The notes: generated by a model from the letters alone, not told the origin. Numbered from the stretch's first letter, positions 26,028-35,883 are shown. The stretch: 64,000 bases of DNA from Pseudomonadota bacterium (GCA_963205115.1 CAUJHV010000050.1:1-64000); one strand, 5' to 3'. A program made the numbers and translations.

Positions 26028-27602
26028 ATGGATGCCAAGGTCGTCAAGAAGAAGCTCGGTCTGAAGGACCGCTACGCCGCCATGACCCGCGGGCTGCACT
26101 GGGACACGACGTACCAGCCGATGGACAAGGTCTTTCCCTTCGACCGCTACGAAGGCATCATCATCCACGACTGGGACAAGTGGGAGGACCCCTTCCGCCT
26201 GACCATGGACGCCTACTGGAAGTACCAGGGCGAAAAAGAGAAAAAGCTCTACGCGGTGATCGAGGCCTTCGCGCAGAACCACGGCGAGCTGGCGGTCACC
26301 GACGCGCGCTACATCAACGCGCTGAAGCTGTTCATCCAGGGCGTGACGCCGCTGGAGTACTACGCGCACCGCGGCTTCTCGCACGCCGGGCGTCAGTTCA
26401 CCGGTGCGGGTGCGCGCGTGGCCTCGCAGATGCAGTCGGTGGACGAACTGCGCCACTTCCAGACCGAAACGCATGCCATCAGCCACTACAACAAGTATTT
26501 CAATGGCATGCACAACTCGAACCACTGGTTCGACAACGTCTGGTACCTCTCGGTGCCCAAGAGCTTCTTCGAGGATGCCTACTCGGGTGGGCCGTTCGAG
26601 TTCCTCACCGCCGTCAGCTTCAGCTTCGAGTATGTGCTGACCAACCTGCTCTTCGTGCCCTTCATGAGCGGCGCCGCACACAACGGCGACATGAGCACCG
26701 TCACCTTCGGCTTCAGCGCGCAAAGCGACGAGAGCCGGCACATGACGCTGGGCATCGAGTGCATCAAGTTCATGCTGGAGCAGGACCCGGCCAACGTGCC
26801 CATCGTCCAGCGCTGGATGGACAAGTGGTTCTGGCGCGGCTACCGCCTGCTGACGCTGGTGGCCATGATGCAGGACTACATGCTGCCCAAGCGTGTGATG
26901 AGCTGGAAGGAAGCCTGGGAGATGTACGCCGAGTCCAACGGCGGCGCACTCTTCGACGACCTGGCCCGCTTCGGCATCCGCAAGCCCAAGGGCTGGGAAG
27001 ACGCCTGCGAAGGCAAGAACCACATCAGCCACCAGGCCTGGTCCACCTTCTACCAGTACGCACACGCCGCGGCCTTCCACACCTGGCTGCCCACCGAGAG
27101 CGAACTGGACTGGCTGTCGAGCAAGTACCCCGAGACCTTCGACCAGCACTACCGCGCCCGCTTCGAACACTGGGGCCAGGTCCAGGCCGACCCGAAGGAA
27201 GGCCGCTGGTTCAACCAGTTCCTGCCCATGCTGTGCCAGACCTGCCAGGTGCCCATGCTGTTCACCGAGCCGGGTGATGCCACGCAGATCTGCTTCCGCG
27301 AATCGAACTACTTCGGCCAGAAGTACCACTTCTGCTCCGACCACTGCAAGGAGATCTTCGACCACGAGCCGCGCAAGTACGTGCAGGCCTGGTTGCCCGT
27401 GCAGCAGATCTACCAGGGCAGCTGCTACCCGGAGGACATCAACCCCGCGTCGCCCGGCGACAGCCCGGTGCGCGAGGTGCTGCGCTACTACGGCGTGAAC
27501 GGCGGCAGCGACAACGGCGATTTCAATGCCAGCCCCGATCGCCAGAATTTTGCCGACTGGAGCGGCCGGCGCGCAGTGGCTGCGGCCGACGCCAAGAAGT
27601 GA
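26028..27602 (+). CDS. dmpN: Phenol hydroxylase alpha (diiron oxygenase) subunit DmpN, copy 2
   Basis: A 524-residue oxygenase subunit highly similar along its length to copy 1 at 18795. Both diiron motifs are intact (VDELRHFQTETHAISHYNKY and SDESRHMTLGIECIKFML). The C-terminal Cys region is also kept (MLCQTCQVPMLF, YHFCSDHCKEIFDHEPRKY). A good SD (TAGGAGACACAAG) precedes the ATG. It lacks its own dmpK, dmpL and dmpM, so its product must share the copy 1 beta and regulatory subunits or form mixed enzymes. It may broaden the substrate range. Confidence 0.93.
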   Translation: MDAKVVKKKLGLKDRYAAMTRGLHWDTTYQPMDKVFPFDRYEGIIIHDWDKWEDPFRLTMDAYWKYQGEKEKKLYAVIEAFAQNHGELAVTDARYINALKLFIQGVTPLEYYAHRGFSHAGRQFTGAGARVASQMQSVDELRHFQTETHAISHYNKYFNGMHNSNHWFDNVWYLSVPKSFFEDAYSGGPFEFLTAVSFSFEYVLTNLLFVPFMSGAAHNGDMSTVTFGFSAQSDESRHMTLGIECIKFMLEQDPANVPIVQRWMDKWFWRGYRLLTLVAMMQDYMLPKRVMSWKEAWEMYAESNGGALFDDLARFGIRKPKGWEDACEGKNHISHQAWSTFYQYAHAAAFHTWLPTESELDWLSSKYPETFDQHYRARFEHWGQVQADPKEGRWFNQFLPMLCQTCQVPMLFTEPGDATQICFRESNYFGQKYHFCSDHCKEIFDHEPRKYVQAWLPVQQIYQGSCYPEDINPASPGDSPVREVLRYYGVNGGSDNGDFNASPDRQNFADWSGRRAVAAADAKK

Positions 27603-27612
27603 GCCCACAGCG

Positions 27613-28011
27613 ATGATGAGCACCTCACAGGGCACGGCGCCCGCACCCGACCAGCTGCGCACGGTGGGCGACTACCCGATGCGCCAGCGGGACCAGGAAG
27701 ACAAGTTCCACGGCAAGCGGCTGATCTTCCTGAGTTGGGAAAACCACCTGATGTATGCCGCACCGTTTGCCGTGCCGCTGCCGGCGAACCTGCCTTTCGG
27801 CGCGCTGGTGCGCGACGTGCTGCCGCTGCTGTACGGCGAGCACCCGGAGTTCGAGGCCATCGACTGGCACCGCACGCACTGGTTCAACTCCAGCAAGCGC
27901 TTCATTCCCGACTTTGGCAAGTCGCTCGAACACCACGGGCTGTCGCACAAGTCACTGATCCGTTTTCGCACGCCCTCGCTCGAAGGGGCGCGCGGCCGCA
28001 AGGGCTTCTGA
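27613..28011 (+). CDS. dmpO: Phenol hydroxylase gamma subunit DmpO, copy 2
   Basis: A 132-residue gamma subunit. Conserved phrases are RLIFLSWENHLMYAAPFAVPLP, LPLLYGEHPEFEAIDW and SLIRFRTPSLEGARG. The N-terminal 30 residues (up to QEDKFHGK) are longer and different from copy 1 at 20354. The frame is open upstream, but ATG 27613 is the natural start 10 bp after dmpN copy 2. dmpP follows 13 bp later. Confidence 0.92.
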   Translation: MMSTSQGTAPAPDQLRTVGDYPMRQRDQEDKFHGKRLIFLSWENHLMYAAPFAVPLPANLPFGALVRDVLPLLYGEHPEFEAIDWHRTHWFNSSKRFIPDFGKSLEHHGLSHKSLIRFRTPSLEGARGRKGF

Positions 28012-28024
28012 ATCCACCACCGCC

Positions 28025-29083
28025 ATGAGTCAACAACTCACCATCGAACCGCTGGGCGCGACGATCGAGGTCGAAGAGGGCCAGACCATCCTCGACGCTG
28101 CGCTGCGCCAGGGCATCTACCTGCCGCACGCCTGCGGCCACGGCCTGTGCGGCACCTGCAAGGTCCACGTGAGCGACGGCGAAGTCGACCATGGCGCGGC
28201 CAATCCCTTTGCGCTGATGGATTTCGAGCGTGACGAGGGCAAGACACTGGCCTGCTGCGCCACGCTGCAAAGCGACGCCACGATCGAGGCCGACATCGAC
28301 GAAGACCCCGACGCGCGCATCATCCCGGTGCGTGACTTCGCCACCACCGTGACGGCCATCGACACGCTCACGCCGACGATCAAGGCCATCACGCTCAAGC
28401 TCGACGGCCCGCTGGATTTCCAGGCCGGCCAGTACGTGCAGCTGCGCCTGCCGGGTGTGGACGGTGACCGGCCTTTTTCAATCGCCAATTCACCCGGCGA
28501 CGTGGCCGCACGCGGCGTGATCGAGCTGCACGTGCGCATCGTGGCCGGCGGCGCCGGAACCGCCTACCTGCACCAGAAACTGAAGGTGGGCGACGCGCTG
28601 ACGGTCTCCGGCCCCTACGGCCGCTTCTTCGTGCGCGAGTCGGCGCAGGAGCCACTGATCTTCATGGCCGGCGGCTCGGGCCTGTCCAGCCCGCGCTCGA
28701 TGATCCTGGACCTGCTCGAACGCGGCAGCACGCGACCGATCACGCTGGTCTACGGTCAGCGCAACCTGGCCGAGCTCTACCACGACGACGAATTCAAGGC
28801 ACTTGCGGCGAAGCATCCGCAGTTCACCTACGTGCCCGCGCTGTCGGAGGACGCCGCCGGTTTCAGCGGCGCCAAGGGCTTCGTGCACGAAGCGGCCAAG
28901 GCGCACTTCAAGGACAACTTCGCTGGGCACAAGGCCTACCTGTGCGGCCCGCCGCCGATGATCGAGGCCTGCCTCACCGCACTGATGCAGGGCCGTCTGT
29001 ACGAGCGCGACATCTACACCGAGAAGTTCATCACCGCCGCGGACGCGAGCAAGCCGCGCAGCGCCTTCTTCAAACGCGTCTAG
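28025..29083 (+). CDS. dmpP: Phenol hydroxylase reductase DmpP (P5)
   Basis: A 352-residue reductase that passes electrons from NADH to the hydroxylase. The N-terminal plant-type 2Fe-2S ferredoxin domain has CGHGLCGTCKVHV and a distal Cys in LACCATL. The FAD-binding motif is RPFSIANSP near residue 150 and the NAD-binding domain has FMAGGSGLSSPRSMILDLLE. It is the only dmpP in the window and must serve both dmpN copies. Confidence 0.94.
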   Translation: MSQQLTIEPLGATIEVEEGQTILDAALRQGIYLPHACGHGLCGTCKVHVSDGEVDHGAANPFALMDFERDEGKTLACCATLQSDATIEADIDEDPDARIIPVRDFATTVTAIDTLTPTIKAITLKLDGPLDFQAGQYVQLRLPGVDGDRPFSIANSPGDVAARGVIELHVRIVAGGAGTAYLHQKLKVGDALTVSGPYGRFFVRESAQEPLIFMAGGSGLSSPRSMILDLLERGSTRPITLVYGQRNLAELYHDDEFKALAAKHPQFTYVPALSEDAAGFSGAKGFVHEAAKAHFKDNFAGHKAYLCGPPPMIEACLTALMQGRLYERDIYTEKFITAADASKPRSAFFKRV

Positions 29084-29094
29084 GACATCCGCGC

Positions 29095-29454
29095 ATGTTC
29101 GATTTTCGTCCCAAGGTCAATGTCACGGTCACACAGACCGGCGAGACCTTCGCCTGTGCCATCGGCGACAGCGTGCTGCAGGGCATGCTGCGCCTGGGCC
29201 GCAAGGGCATACCGGTGGGCTGCGTCAACGGCGGCTGCGGCGTGTGCAAGATCAAGCTTGTCGAGGGCGAGATCAGCAAGATCGGCCCGATCAGCCGCGC
29301 GCATGTCACGGCCGAAGAAGAAGCCGAAGGCTACACACTGGCCTGTCGCGTGTCGCCCACCTGTGCCGTCACGCTGGCGGTCGCCGGCAAGTTCGAAAAA
29401 CCGTTCACCAAAGGCCATGCTGCGCAAGCAGGGCCGTCTTCAACCACCCCTTAA
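29095..29454 (+). CDS. dmpQ: Chloroplast-type 2Fe-2S ferredoxin DmpQ
   Basis: A 119-residue ferredoxin (DmpQ/XylT family) that re-reduces the active-site iron of catechol 2,3-dioxygenase after oxidative inactivation. The cluster motif is CVNGGCGVCKIKL with a distal Cys in YTLACRVS. The frame is open upstream, but ATG 29095 lies 11 bp after dmpP and gives the family N-terminus. It directly precedes dmpB, the usual arrangement. Confidence 0.92.
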   Translation: MFDFRPKVNVTVTQTGETFACAIGDSVLQGMLRLGRKGIPVGCVNGGCGVCKIKLVEGEISKIGPISRAHVTAEEEAEGYTLACRVSPTCAVTLAVAGKFEKPFTKGHAAQAGPSSTTP

Positions 29455-29472
29455 CCCCCCGAGGAGACAGTC

Positions 29473-30417
29473 ATGGGTGTGATGCGCATCGGCCACGCGA
29501 GCCTGAAAGTCATGGACATGGAGGCCGCCAAACGACACTACACGAAGGTCGTCGGCATGAAGATCACGATGGAGGACAAAGCCGGCAACGTGTACCTGAA
29601 GTGCTGGGACGAGTGGGACAAGTACTCGGTGGTGCTGACCCCGTCCGACCAGGCCGGCCTGAACCACGTGGCCTACAAGGTCGAGAAGGACAGCGACCTG
29701 GACGAGCTGCAGAAGAAGATCGAGGCCTACGGCACGAAGACAACCATGCTGGCCGAGGGCACCATGCCCTCGACGGGCCGCATGCTGCAGTTCAAGCTGC
29801 CCAGCGGCCACGAGTTCCGCCTGTATGCGATGAAGGAATATGTCGGCACGGACGTCGGCACCACGAATCCGGACCCGTGGCCCGACGACATGAAGGGCTG
29901 CGGCTCGCACTGGCTCGATCACACCCTGCTGATGTGCGAGTTGAACCCCGAGACGGGCATCAACCGTGTGGCCGAGAACACCAAGTTCATGATCGAGGTG
30001 CTGGACTTCTATCTCACCGAGCAAGTGGTGGTGGGTCCGGGCGGCGCGATCCAGGCCGCCACCTGGCTGTCTCGCACCACCACGCCGCACGACATCGCCT
30101 TCGTCGGCGGCGCGCGCAACGGCTTGCACCACATCGCCTTCTTCCTGGACAACTGGAACGACGTGCTGAAATCAGCCGACGTGATGGCCAAGAACAAGAC
30201 GAAGATCGACGTGGCACCCACGCGCCACGGCATCACGCGCGGCGAGACGATCTATTTCTTCGACCCGAGCGGCAACCGCAACGAGACCTTCGCGGGACTC
30301 GGTTATCTGGCCCAGCGCGACCGGCCGGTCACCACCTGGACGGAAGACAAGCTGTGGAACGGCATCTTCTATCACACGGGTGAAGCCGTGCCGTCCTTCA
30401 CGGACGTCTATACCTGA
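29473..30417 (+). CDS. dmpB: Catechol 2,3-dioxygenase DmpB
   Basis: A 314-residue extradiol dioxygenase that opens catechol next to its hydroxyl groups to 2-hydroxymuconic semialdehyde. It has two vicinal-oxygen-chelate domains. The iron ligands are visible in the C-terminal domain: His in [12 protein letters not shown], His in [11 protein letters not shown] and Glu in [12 protein letters not shown] clear SD (GAGGAGACAGTC) precedes the ATG. The length is normal for XylE/DmpB proteins. Confidence 0.95.
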   Translation: MGVMRIGHASLKVMDMEAAKRHYTKVVGMKITMEDKAGNVYLKCWDEWDKYSVVLTPSDQAGLNHVAYKVEKDSDLDELQKKIEAYGTKTTMLAEGTMPSTGRMLQFKLPSGHEFRLYAMKEYVGTDVGTTNPDPWPDDMKGCGSHWLDHTLLMCELNPETGINRVAENTKFMIEVLDFYLTEQVVVGPGGAIQAATWLSRTTTPHDIAFVGGARNGLHHIAFFLDNWNDVLKSADVMAKNKTKIDVAPTRHGITRGETIYFFDPSGNRNETFAGLGYLAQRDRPVTTWTEDKLWNGIFYHTGEAVPSFTDVYT

Positions 30418-30519
30418 TCGTCAGCACGACCGCATCGCAGCCGCTTCGGCGGTTGCGATGCCCCTGGCGCGGTGCCGCCGCTGCGGCGCCGCGCATTCCT
30501 TGACTTGTCAGTCAACACC

Positions 30520-30945
30520 ATGGCCCACAGCGTCCAACAAGCCTGCATCACCGCCGAATCCGCGCACGCGGCCGTTGCCGCCGCCGTGGCCGAAGCCGGC
30601 CGGCTGGGCATCCGCATCAATGTGGCGGTGACCGACCCTGCCGGCATCCCGATGGCCTTCCTGCGCATGCCGGGCGCCTTCGTGCACTCCGCGCAGATCG
30701 CCATGGACAAGGCCCGCACGGCCGCGGGTTTTGGATTCTCGACTTCCCTCTGGAAAGACATCGTCGGCAGCGACGCCCTGCTCGCTGCCGGCCTGAACAA
30801 ACAACCTGGGCTGGCGATGTTCGGCGGCGGTCTGCCGATCGAAGAAGCCGGCCAGCGCATCGGCGGTGTCGGCGTCTCCGGCGGCTCGGCCGAACAGGAC
30901 GAGGTCTGCGCGCGTGCCGCGCTGACCGCCCTCGGCCTGACCTGA
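30520..30945 (+). CDS. GlcG/HbpS-family (DUF336) small protein in the meta-cleavage operon
   Basis: A 141-residue protein of the GlcG/HbpS family. Typical stretches are VAVTDPAGIPMAFLRMPGA, DKARTAAGFGFST and FGGGLPIEEAGQRIGGVGVSGG. Relatives occur in many catabolic operons and some bind haem or act as sensors, but the role here is unknown. The frame is open from 30472; ATG 30520 gives the family start. It sits between dmpB and dmpC, where classical dmp operons have no gene. Confidence 0.8.
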   Translation: MAHSVQQACITAESAHAAVAAAVAEAGRLGIRINVAVTDPAGIPMAFLRMPGAFVHSAQIAMDKARTAAGFGFSTSLWKDIVGSDALLAAGLNKQPGLAMFGGGLPIEEAGQRIGGVGVSGGSAEQDEVCARAALTALGLT

Positions 30946-31043
30946 TCCCGGCCCCGCCTGGCGCGGACCACACGTCCGGCCGCGGCCCCGCCGACACCTA
31001 CCCCACTCCCACCGACTCCACCGGGCCTCCTACAGGATCGACG

Positions 31044-32498
31044 ATGAAAGACTTCCTCAACTTCATCAACGGCGAATTTGTCGCCACCGGCAAGACCTTC
31101 GACAAGCGCACCCCCGTGGACAACTCGGTCATCGGCCGCGTGCACGAGGCCGGCAGGTCCGATGTGGACGCCGCCGTCATGGCTGCGCGCCGCGCCTTGA
31201 AGGGCGACTGGGCGCGCATGACCGTGGTCAAGCGCACAGAGATGCTGTACGCCGTGGCCGACGAGATCAACCGCCGCTTCGACGATTTCCTGCAGGCCGA
31301 ACTGGCCGATACCGGCAAGCCGCACGTGCTGGCTTCGCATGTCGACATCCCGCGCGGCGCGGCCAACTTCAAGGTGTTTGCCGACATCGTGAAGAACGTG
31401 CCCACCGAGAGCTTCATGATGGACACGCCCGACGGCGGCAAGGCCGTGAGCTACGGCCTGCGCACGCCGCTGGGCGTGATCGCCGTGGTCTGCCCCTGGA
31501 ACCTGCCGCTGCTGCTGATGACCTGGAAAGTCGGCCCCGCACTGGCCTGCGGCAACACCGTCGTCGTCAAGCCTTCGGAAGAAACCCCCGGCACGGCCAC
31601 GCTGCTGGGCGAGGTGATGAACAAGGTCGGCGTGCCGCCCGGCGTCTACAACGTGGTCCACGGCTTCGGGCCGGATTCGGCCGGGCAGTTCCTCACCCAG
31701 CACCCGCAGGTCAGCGGCATCACCTTCACCGGCGAGACCCGCACCGGCGAGGCCATCATGGCGGCAGCCGCCAAGGGCGTGCGCCCGGTGAGCTTCGAGC
31801 TCGGTGGCAAGAACGCCGGCATCGTGTTTGCCGATTGCGATTTCGACAAGGCCATCGCCGGCATCACGCGCAGCAGCTTCGAAAACTGCGGCCAGGTCTG
31901 CCTGGGCACCGAGCGTGTCTACGTGCAGCGCCCCATCTTCGACAAGTTCGTGCAGGCACTCAAGGCCAAGGCCGAGGGCATGAAGCTGGGTTCGCCCAAC
32001 GAACCCGGCGTGACCATGGGCCCGCTGATTTCCGCCGAGCACAAGCGAAAGGTGATGTCCTACTACGCCAAGGCCAAGGCCGAGGGCGCCACGGTGGTCA
32101 CCGGCGGCGGCGAGCCGCCGATGACCGGCGCACTGGCCGAAGGCCACTGGGTGCAGCCCACCATCTGGACCGGCCTGCCCGAAAGCTCCGCCGTGATCCG
32201 CGAAGAGGTCTTCGGCCCCTGCTGCCACATCGCGCCCTTCGACACCGAGGAAGAGGCCGTCGCACTGGCTAACGCCACGGACTATGGTCTGGCCACGACG
32301 ATCTGGACGCAGGACATCAGCCGCGCCAACCGCCTGGCCGCGCAGATCGAGGTGGGCCTGTGCTGGATCAACAGCTGGTTCCTGCGTGACCTGCGCACCT
32401 CCTTCGGCGGCGCCAAGGCCTCGGGCATCGGCCGCGAGGGTGGCGTGCACTCGCTGGAGTTCTATACCGAGCTGCGCAACGTGATGGTCAAGCTCTGA
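31044..32498 (+). CDS. dmpC: 2-Hydroxymuconic semialdehyde dehydrogenase DmpC
   Basis: A 484-residue NAD-dependent aldehyde dehydrogenase. It oxidises the ring-cleavage product to 2-hydroxymuconate (oxalocrotonate branch). The catalytic Glu is in FELGGKNAG, the catalytic Cys in NCGQVCLGTERVYV, and the cofactor region is CPWNLPLLLMTWKVGPALACG. Length and motifs match DmpC/XylG. It is followed 11 bp later by the hydrolase gene of the other branch. Confidence 0.93.
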   Translation: MKDFLNFINGEFVATGKTFDKRTPVDNSVIGRVHEAGRSDVDAAVMAARRALKGDWARMTVVKRTEMLYAVADEINRRFDDFLQAELADTGKPHVLASHVDIPRGAANFKVFADIVKNVPTESFMMDTPDGGKAVSYGLRTPLGVIAVVCPWNLPLLLMTWKVGPALACGNTVVVKPSEETPGTATLLGEVMNKVGVPPGVYNVVHGFGPDSAGQFLTQHPQVSGITFTGETRTGEAIMAAAAKGVRPVSFELGGKNAGIVFADCDFDKAIAGITRSSFENCGQVCLGTERVYVQRPIFDKFVQALKAKAEGMKLGSPNEPGVTMGPLISAEHKRKVMSYYAKAKAEGATVVTGGGEPPMTGALAEGHWVQPTIWTGLPESSAVIREEVFGPCCHIAPFDTEEEAVALANATDYGLATTIWTQDISRANRLAAQIEVGLCWINSWFLRDLRTSFGGAKASGIGREGGVHSLEFYTELRNVMVKL

Positions 32499-32509
32499 CC
32501 GGGATCCTC

Positions 32510-33352
32510 ATGACGACACCTTCCAATCCGGAAATCGCCCGCTCGGTACGCACCGGCAGCTTCAACACCAACGTGCACGACCTGGGCAGCGGCCGTCCGG
32601 TGCTCTTCGTGCACGGCTCGGGCCCGGGCGTCAGCGCCTTTGCCAACTGGCGCCTGGTCATGCCGGTGATCGCCAAGAGCCGGCGCGTGATCGCGCCCGA
32701 CATGGTGGGCTTCGGCTTCAGCGACCGTCCCGACGGCATCGCCTACACGATGGACGTGTGGGTGCAGCAGGCACTGGACCTGCTGGACGCGCTCGGCATC
32801 GAGCAGGCCGACGTGGTCGGCAATTCCTTCGGCGGCGCACTATCGCTGGCGCTGGCCTGCCGGCATCCGGCGCGCGTGCGCCGGCTGGTGCTGATGGGCT
32901 CGGTGGGCGTGCCCTTCACGATCACCCAGGGCCTGGACGAGGTGTGGGGCTACACCCCCTCGTTCGAGAACATGCGCCGGATCATGGACTGGTTCGCCTT
33001 CGACCGCGGCCTGGTTAACGACGAACTCGCGCAGCTGCGCTACCAGGCCAGCATCCGCCCGGGCTTCCAGGAGTCCTTCGGCGCGATGTTCCCCGCGCCG
33101 CGCCAGCGCTGGGTGGACGCGATGTGCTCGCCCGAAGCCGACATCCGCGCGCTGCCGCACGAGACCCTGGTCATCCACGGACGCGACGACCAGGTGATCC
33201 CGCTGAGCACCTCGCTGACGCTGGCGCAGTGGATCTCGCGCAGCCAGCTGCACGTCTTCGGCCGCTGCGGACACTGGACGCAGATCGAACACGCGGCGCG
33301 ATTTGCACAGCTGGTTGGCAACTTCCTGGCCGAGGGCGACGCCGCCCCATAA
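32510..33352 (+). CDS. dmpD: 2-Hydroxymuconic semialdehyde hydrolase DmpD
   Basis: A 280-residue alpha/beta-hydrolase for the hydrolytic branch. It cleaves 2-hydroxymuconic semialdehyde or its methyl-ketone analogues to 2-oxopent-4-enoate and a short acid. The oxyanion region is VHGSGPGVSAFANWR, the nucleophile motif is GNSFGGALSLALA, the acid is in HGRDDQVIP and the catalytic His in GHWTQIEHA. It has the usual length for DmpD/XylF. Confidence 0.93.
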   Translation: MTTPSNPEIARSVRTGSFNTNVHDLGSGRPVLFVHGSGPGVSAFANWRLVMPVIAKSRRVIAPDMVGFGFSDRPDGIAYTMDVWVQQALDLLDALGIEQADVVGNSFGGALSLALACRHPARVRRLVLMGSVGVPFTITQGLDEVWGYTPSFENMRRIMDWFAFDRGLVNDELAQLRYQASIRPGFQESFGAMFPAPRQRWVDAMCSPEADIRALPHETLVIHGRDDQVIPLSTSLTLAQWISRSQLHVFGRCGHWTQIEHAARFAQLVGNFLAEGDAAP

Positions 33353-33454
33353 CCCTCTCCCGACGCGGGCACACTGACAGCGCGTCGGCCATCCGGCATC
33401 ATCGGCACGCACCGTCCGGCCGCGCGCCTGACCACTGAACTTTCGGAGAACCCC

Positions 33455-34237
33455 TTGTACACGAGCAGCCACCACCGCTACGGCGACGAGTTGTACGCCT
33501 CCCTGCTGAGCCGCACGCCCGTCGAGCCGCTCACCAACCGCGAGCCCGGCATCACCATCGAAGACGCCTACCAGATCCAGCTGCGAATGATCCAGCGCCG
33601 CATCGACGCGGGCGAAACCGTCGTCGGCAAGAAGATCGGCGTGACCAGCAAGGTCGTGATGGACATGCTGGGCGTGAACCAGCCGGACTTCGGTTTCCTG
33701 CTTTCCGGCATGGCCTTCAACGAAGGCGAGCCGGTGGACACCAGCAAGCTGATCGCGCCGCGCGCCGAAGCCGAAGTCGCCTTCATCCTGGGCCGCGACC
33801 TCGAAGGCCCGGGTGTCACCGCCGCCGACGTGCTGCGCGCCACCGACTGCGTGATGCCCTGCTTCGAAATCGTCGACTCGCGCATCAAGGACTGGAAGAT
33901 CAAGATCCAGGATACGGTCGCGGACAACGCCTCCTGCGGCGTGTTCACGCTGGGCGGCACGCGCAAGAGCCCGCGCCAGCTCGACCTCGCGCTGGCCGGC
34001 ATGGTGCTGCAGAAGAACGGCGAGATCGTCAGCACCTCCTGCGGCGCCGCCGTGCAGGGCTCGCCCGTCAATGCCGTGGCCTGGCTGGCCAATACGCTGG
34101 GCGCCTTCGGCATCGCGCTGAAGGCCGGCGACGTGATCCTGTCGGGCTCGCAATCGCCGCTCGTGCCGGTCAAGGCCGGCGACAGCTTCCACTGCAGCGT
34201 GGGCGGACTGGGCAGCACGTCCGTGCGCTTCATCTGA
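33455..34237 (+). CDS. dmpE: 2-Oxopent-4-enoate hydratase DmpE
   Basis: A 260-residue hydratase that adds water to 2-hydroxypenta-2,4-dienoate, giving 4-hydroxy-2-oxovalerate. Family features are VVGKKIGVTSKVVMDMLGV, PRAEAEVAFILGRDL and PCFEIVDSRIKDWKIKIQDT with the metal-binding acidic residues. The start is a TTG at 33455 behind CGGAGAA; no ATG gives a full-length N-terminus. It is followed by the homologous decarboxylase gene, with which it forms a complex in known pathways. Confidence 0.92.
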   Translation: MYTSSHHRYGDELYASLLSRTPVEPLTNREPGITIEDAYQIQLRMIQRRIDAGETVVGKKIGVTSKVVMDMLGVNQPDFGFLLSGMAFNEGEPVDTSKLIAPRAEAEVAFILGRDLEGPGVTAADVLRATDCVMPCFEIVDSRIKDWKIKIQDTVADNASCGVFTLGGTRKSPRQLDLALAGMVLQKNGEIVSTSCGAAVQGSPVNAVAWLANTLGAFGIALKAGDVILSGSQSPLVPVKAGDSFHCSVGGLGSTSVRFI

Positions 34238-34265
34238 CCACCCGCGACGCACAAGGACATCTCCC

Positions 34266-35057
34266 ATGGCACTCTCCGCCGCCACCATCGCCGAACTGGC
34301 GCAGCACCTCGAAGACGCCCAACTCCAGGTCCACGACGTCGTGAAGATCACCGACGCCTACCCGGACATGAGCTGGTCCGAGTCCTATGACATCCAGGAC
34401 GCCATCCGCAGCCGCAAGGAAGCCCGTGGCGACAAGACCGTGGGCCTCAAGGCCGGTCTGACCTCGTTCGCCAAGATGAAGCAGATGGGCGTGGACGTGC
34501 CCTGCTTCGGCTTCGTCAGCGCCAGCATGGCGCGGCCCGACGGCGGCGACATCCGCATGAGCGAGCTGATCCATCCCAAGGTGGAAGCCGAGATCTGCAT
34601 CGTCACCAAGGCGCCGCTGCGCGGCCCGGGCTGCCACGTGGGCGCCGTGTTGGCCGCCATCGACTACGTGATCCCGGCCGTGGAGATCATCGACAGCCGC
34701 TACCGCGATTTCAAGTTCGACCTGAAGAGCGTCATCGCCGACAACACCTCGGCGGCGCGCTTTGTCATCGGCGGGCGTCCGCGTGACGTCGACGAACTCG
34801 ACCTGCGCACGCTGGGCGTGGTGCTCGAGAAAAACGGGCAGATCCAGTCCATGGCAGCGGGCGCGGCCGTGCTGGGCCACCCGGCCGCGGCCGTGGCCAT
34901 GATGGCCAACCACCTGGGCGCACGCGGCCAGGAGATCCCGGCCGGCAGCTTCATCATGACCGGCGGCGTCACCGAGGCCATCGCCGTGGCCGCCGGCGAC
35001 AACGTGCTCGTGCGCTTCCAGGACCTGGGCAGCGTGTCGATGCGCTTCGTGCCATGA
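34266..35057 (+). CDS. dmpH: 4-Oxalocrotonate decarboxylase DmpH
   Basis: A 263-residue protein homologous to the hydratase just upstream. It decarboxylates 2-oxo-3-hexenedioate in the oxalocrotonate branch. Typical phrases are [52 protein letters not shown] and [20 protein letters not shown]. In the classical dmp order dmpH follows dmpG; here it follows dmpE directly. Its stop overlaps the start of an SDR gene. Confidence 0.92.
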   Translation: MALSAATIAELAQHLEDAQLQVHDVVKITDAYPDMSWSESYDIQDAIRSRKEARGDKTVGLKAGLTSFAKMKQMGVDVPCFGFVSASMARPDGGDIRMSELIHPKVEAEICIVTKAPLRGPGCHVGAVLAAIDYVIPAVEIIDSRYRDFKFDLKSVIADNTSAARFVIGGRPRDVDELDLRTLGVVLEKNGQIQSMAAGAAVLGHPAAAVAMMANHLGARGQEIPAGSFIMTGGVTEAIAVAAGDNVLVRFQDLGSVSMRFVP

Positions 35058-35857
35058 ACCTGCAGCTGGAGGGCCGGCACGCCGTCGTCAGCGGATCGAC
35101 AGCGGGCATCGGCCTGGCCATCGCCCGCGCGCTGGCCGCGGAAGGTGCGCACGTCACGGTCAATGGCCGCACGCAGGCGGCCGTGGATGCTGCGCTGACG
35201 GCGCTGCGCCCGCATGCACGCGCCGGCGCGCAGCTCGACGGCGTCGCGGCCGATCTGGGCACGGCAGCCGGCTGCGCCGCGCTGGTCGGCGCCCTGCAGG
35301 GCCGCAGCGTCGACATCCTCGTCAACAACCTGGGCATCTTCGACCCCAAACCCTTCGACGCCATTCCCGACGAAGACTGGCAGCGCTTCTTCGAGGTCAA
35401 CGTCATGAGCGGCGTGCGGCTGTCGCGCGCCTTCCTGGCGGGCATGAAGCAGCGCAACTGGGGCCGTGTGATCTTCGTCTCCAGCGAATCGGGCCTGTGC
35501 CCGCCCGGGGACATGGTGCACTACGGCATGACCAAGTCGGCGCAGCTGTCGGTGGCGCGTGGCCTGGCCGAGACCTGCACCGGCACCGGCGTCACCGTCA
35601 ACAGCGTGCTGCCGGGACCGACCCTCACCGAAGGCGCGAAGGGCTTCTTCGACAAGCTCGCCGCCGGCAAGGGCCAGAGCTTCGACGAGGCCGCGGCCGA
35701 CTTCTTCGCGCACGGCCGGCCGACCTCGATCCTCCAACGTTTCATCACACCGGACGAGGTGGCCTCCACCGTCACCTACCTGTGCAGCCCGCTGGCGGCC
35801 GCGACCACCGGCGCCTCGGTGCGCGTGGACGGCGGCGTCGTGCGCAGCATCGCCTGA
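35054..35857 (+). CDS. SDR-family oxidoreductase inserted in the meta-cleavage operon
   Basis: A 267-residue classical short-chain dehydrogenase. It has a [11 protein letters not shown] cofactor motif, NNLG in place of NNAG, a catalytic Ser in VIFVSSESG and YGMTK (YxxxK). A glycine-rich C-terminal end ([13 protein letters not shown]) is normal. It overlaps dmpH by ATGA and precedes dmpF by 26 bp, so it is co-transcribed with the lower meta-pathway, yet no step in phenol degradation needs such an enzyme. It may handle a side product or an alternative substrate such as an aromatic alcohol or diol; this is a guess. Confidence 0.85.
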   Translation: MNLQLEGRHAVVSGSTAGIGLAIARALAAEGAHVTVNGRTQAAVDAALTALRPHARAGAQLDGVAADLGTAAGCAALVGALQGRSVDILVNNLGIFDPKPFDAIPDEDWQRFFEVNVMSGVRLSRAFLAGMKQRNWGRVIFVSSESGLCPPGDMVHYGMTKSAQLSVARGLAETCTGTGVTVNSVLPGPTLTEGAKGFFDKLAAGKGQSFDEAAADFFAHGRPTSILQRFITPDEVASTVTYLCSPLAAATTGASVRVDGGVVRSIA

Positions 35858-35883
35858 CACCCTACTTCCAGGAGCTTCCCACC

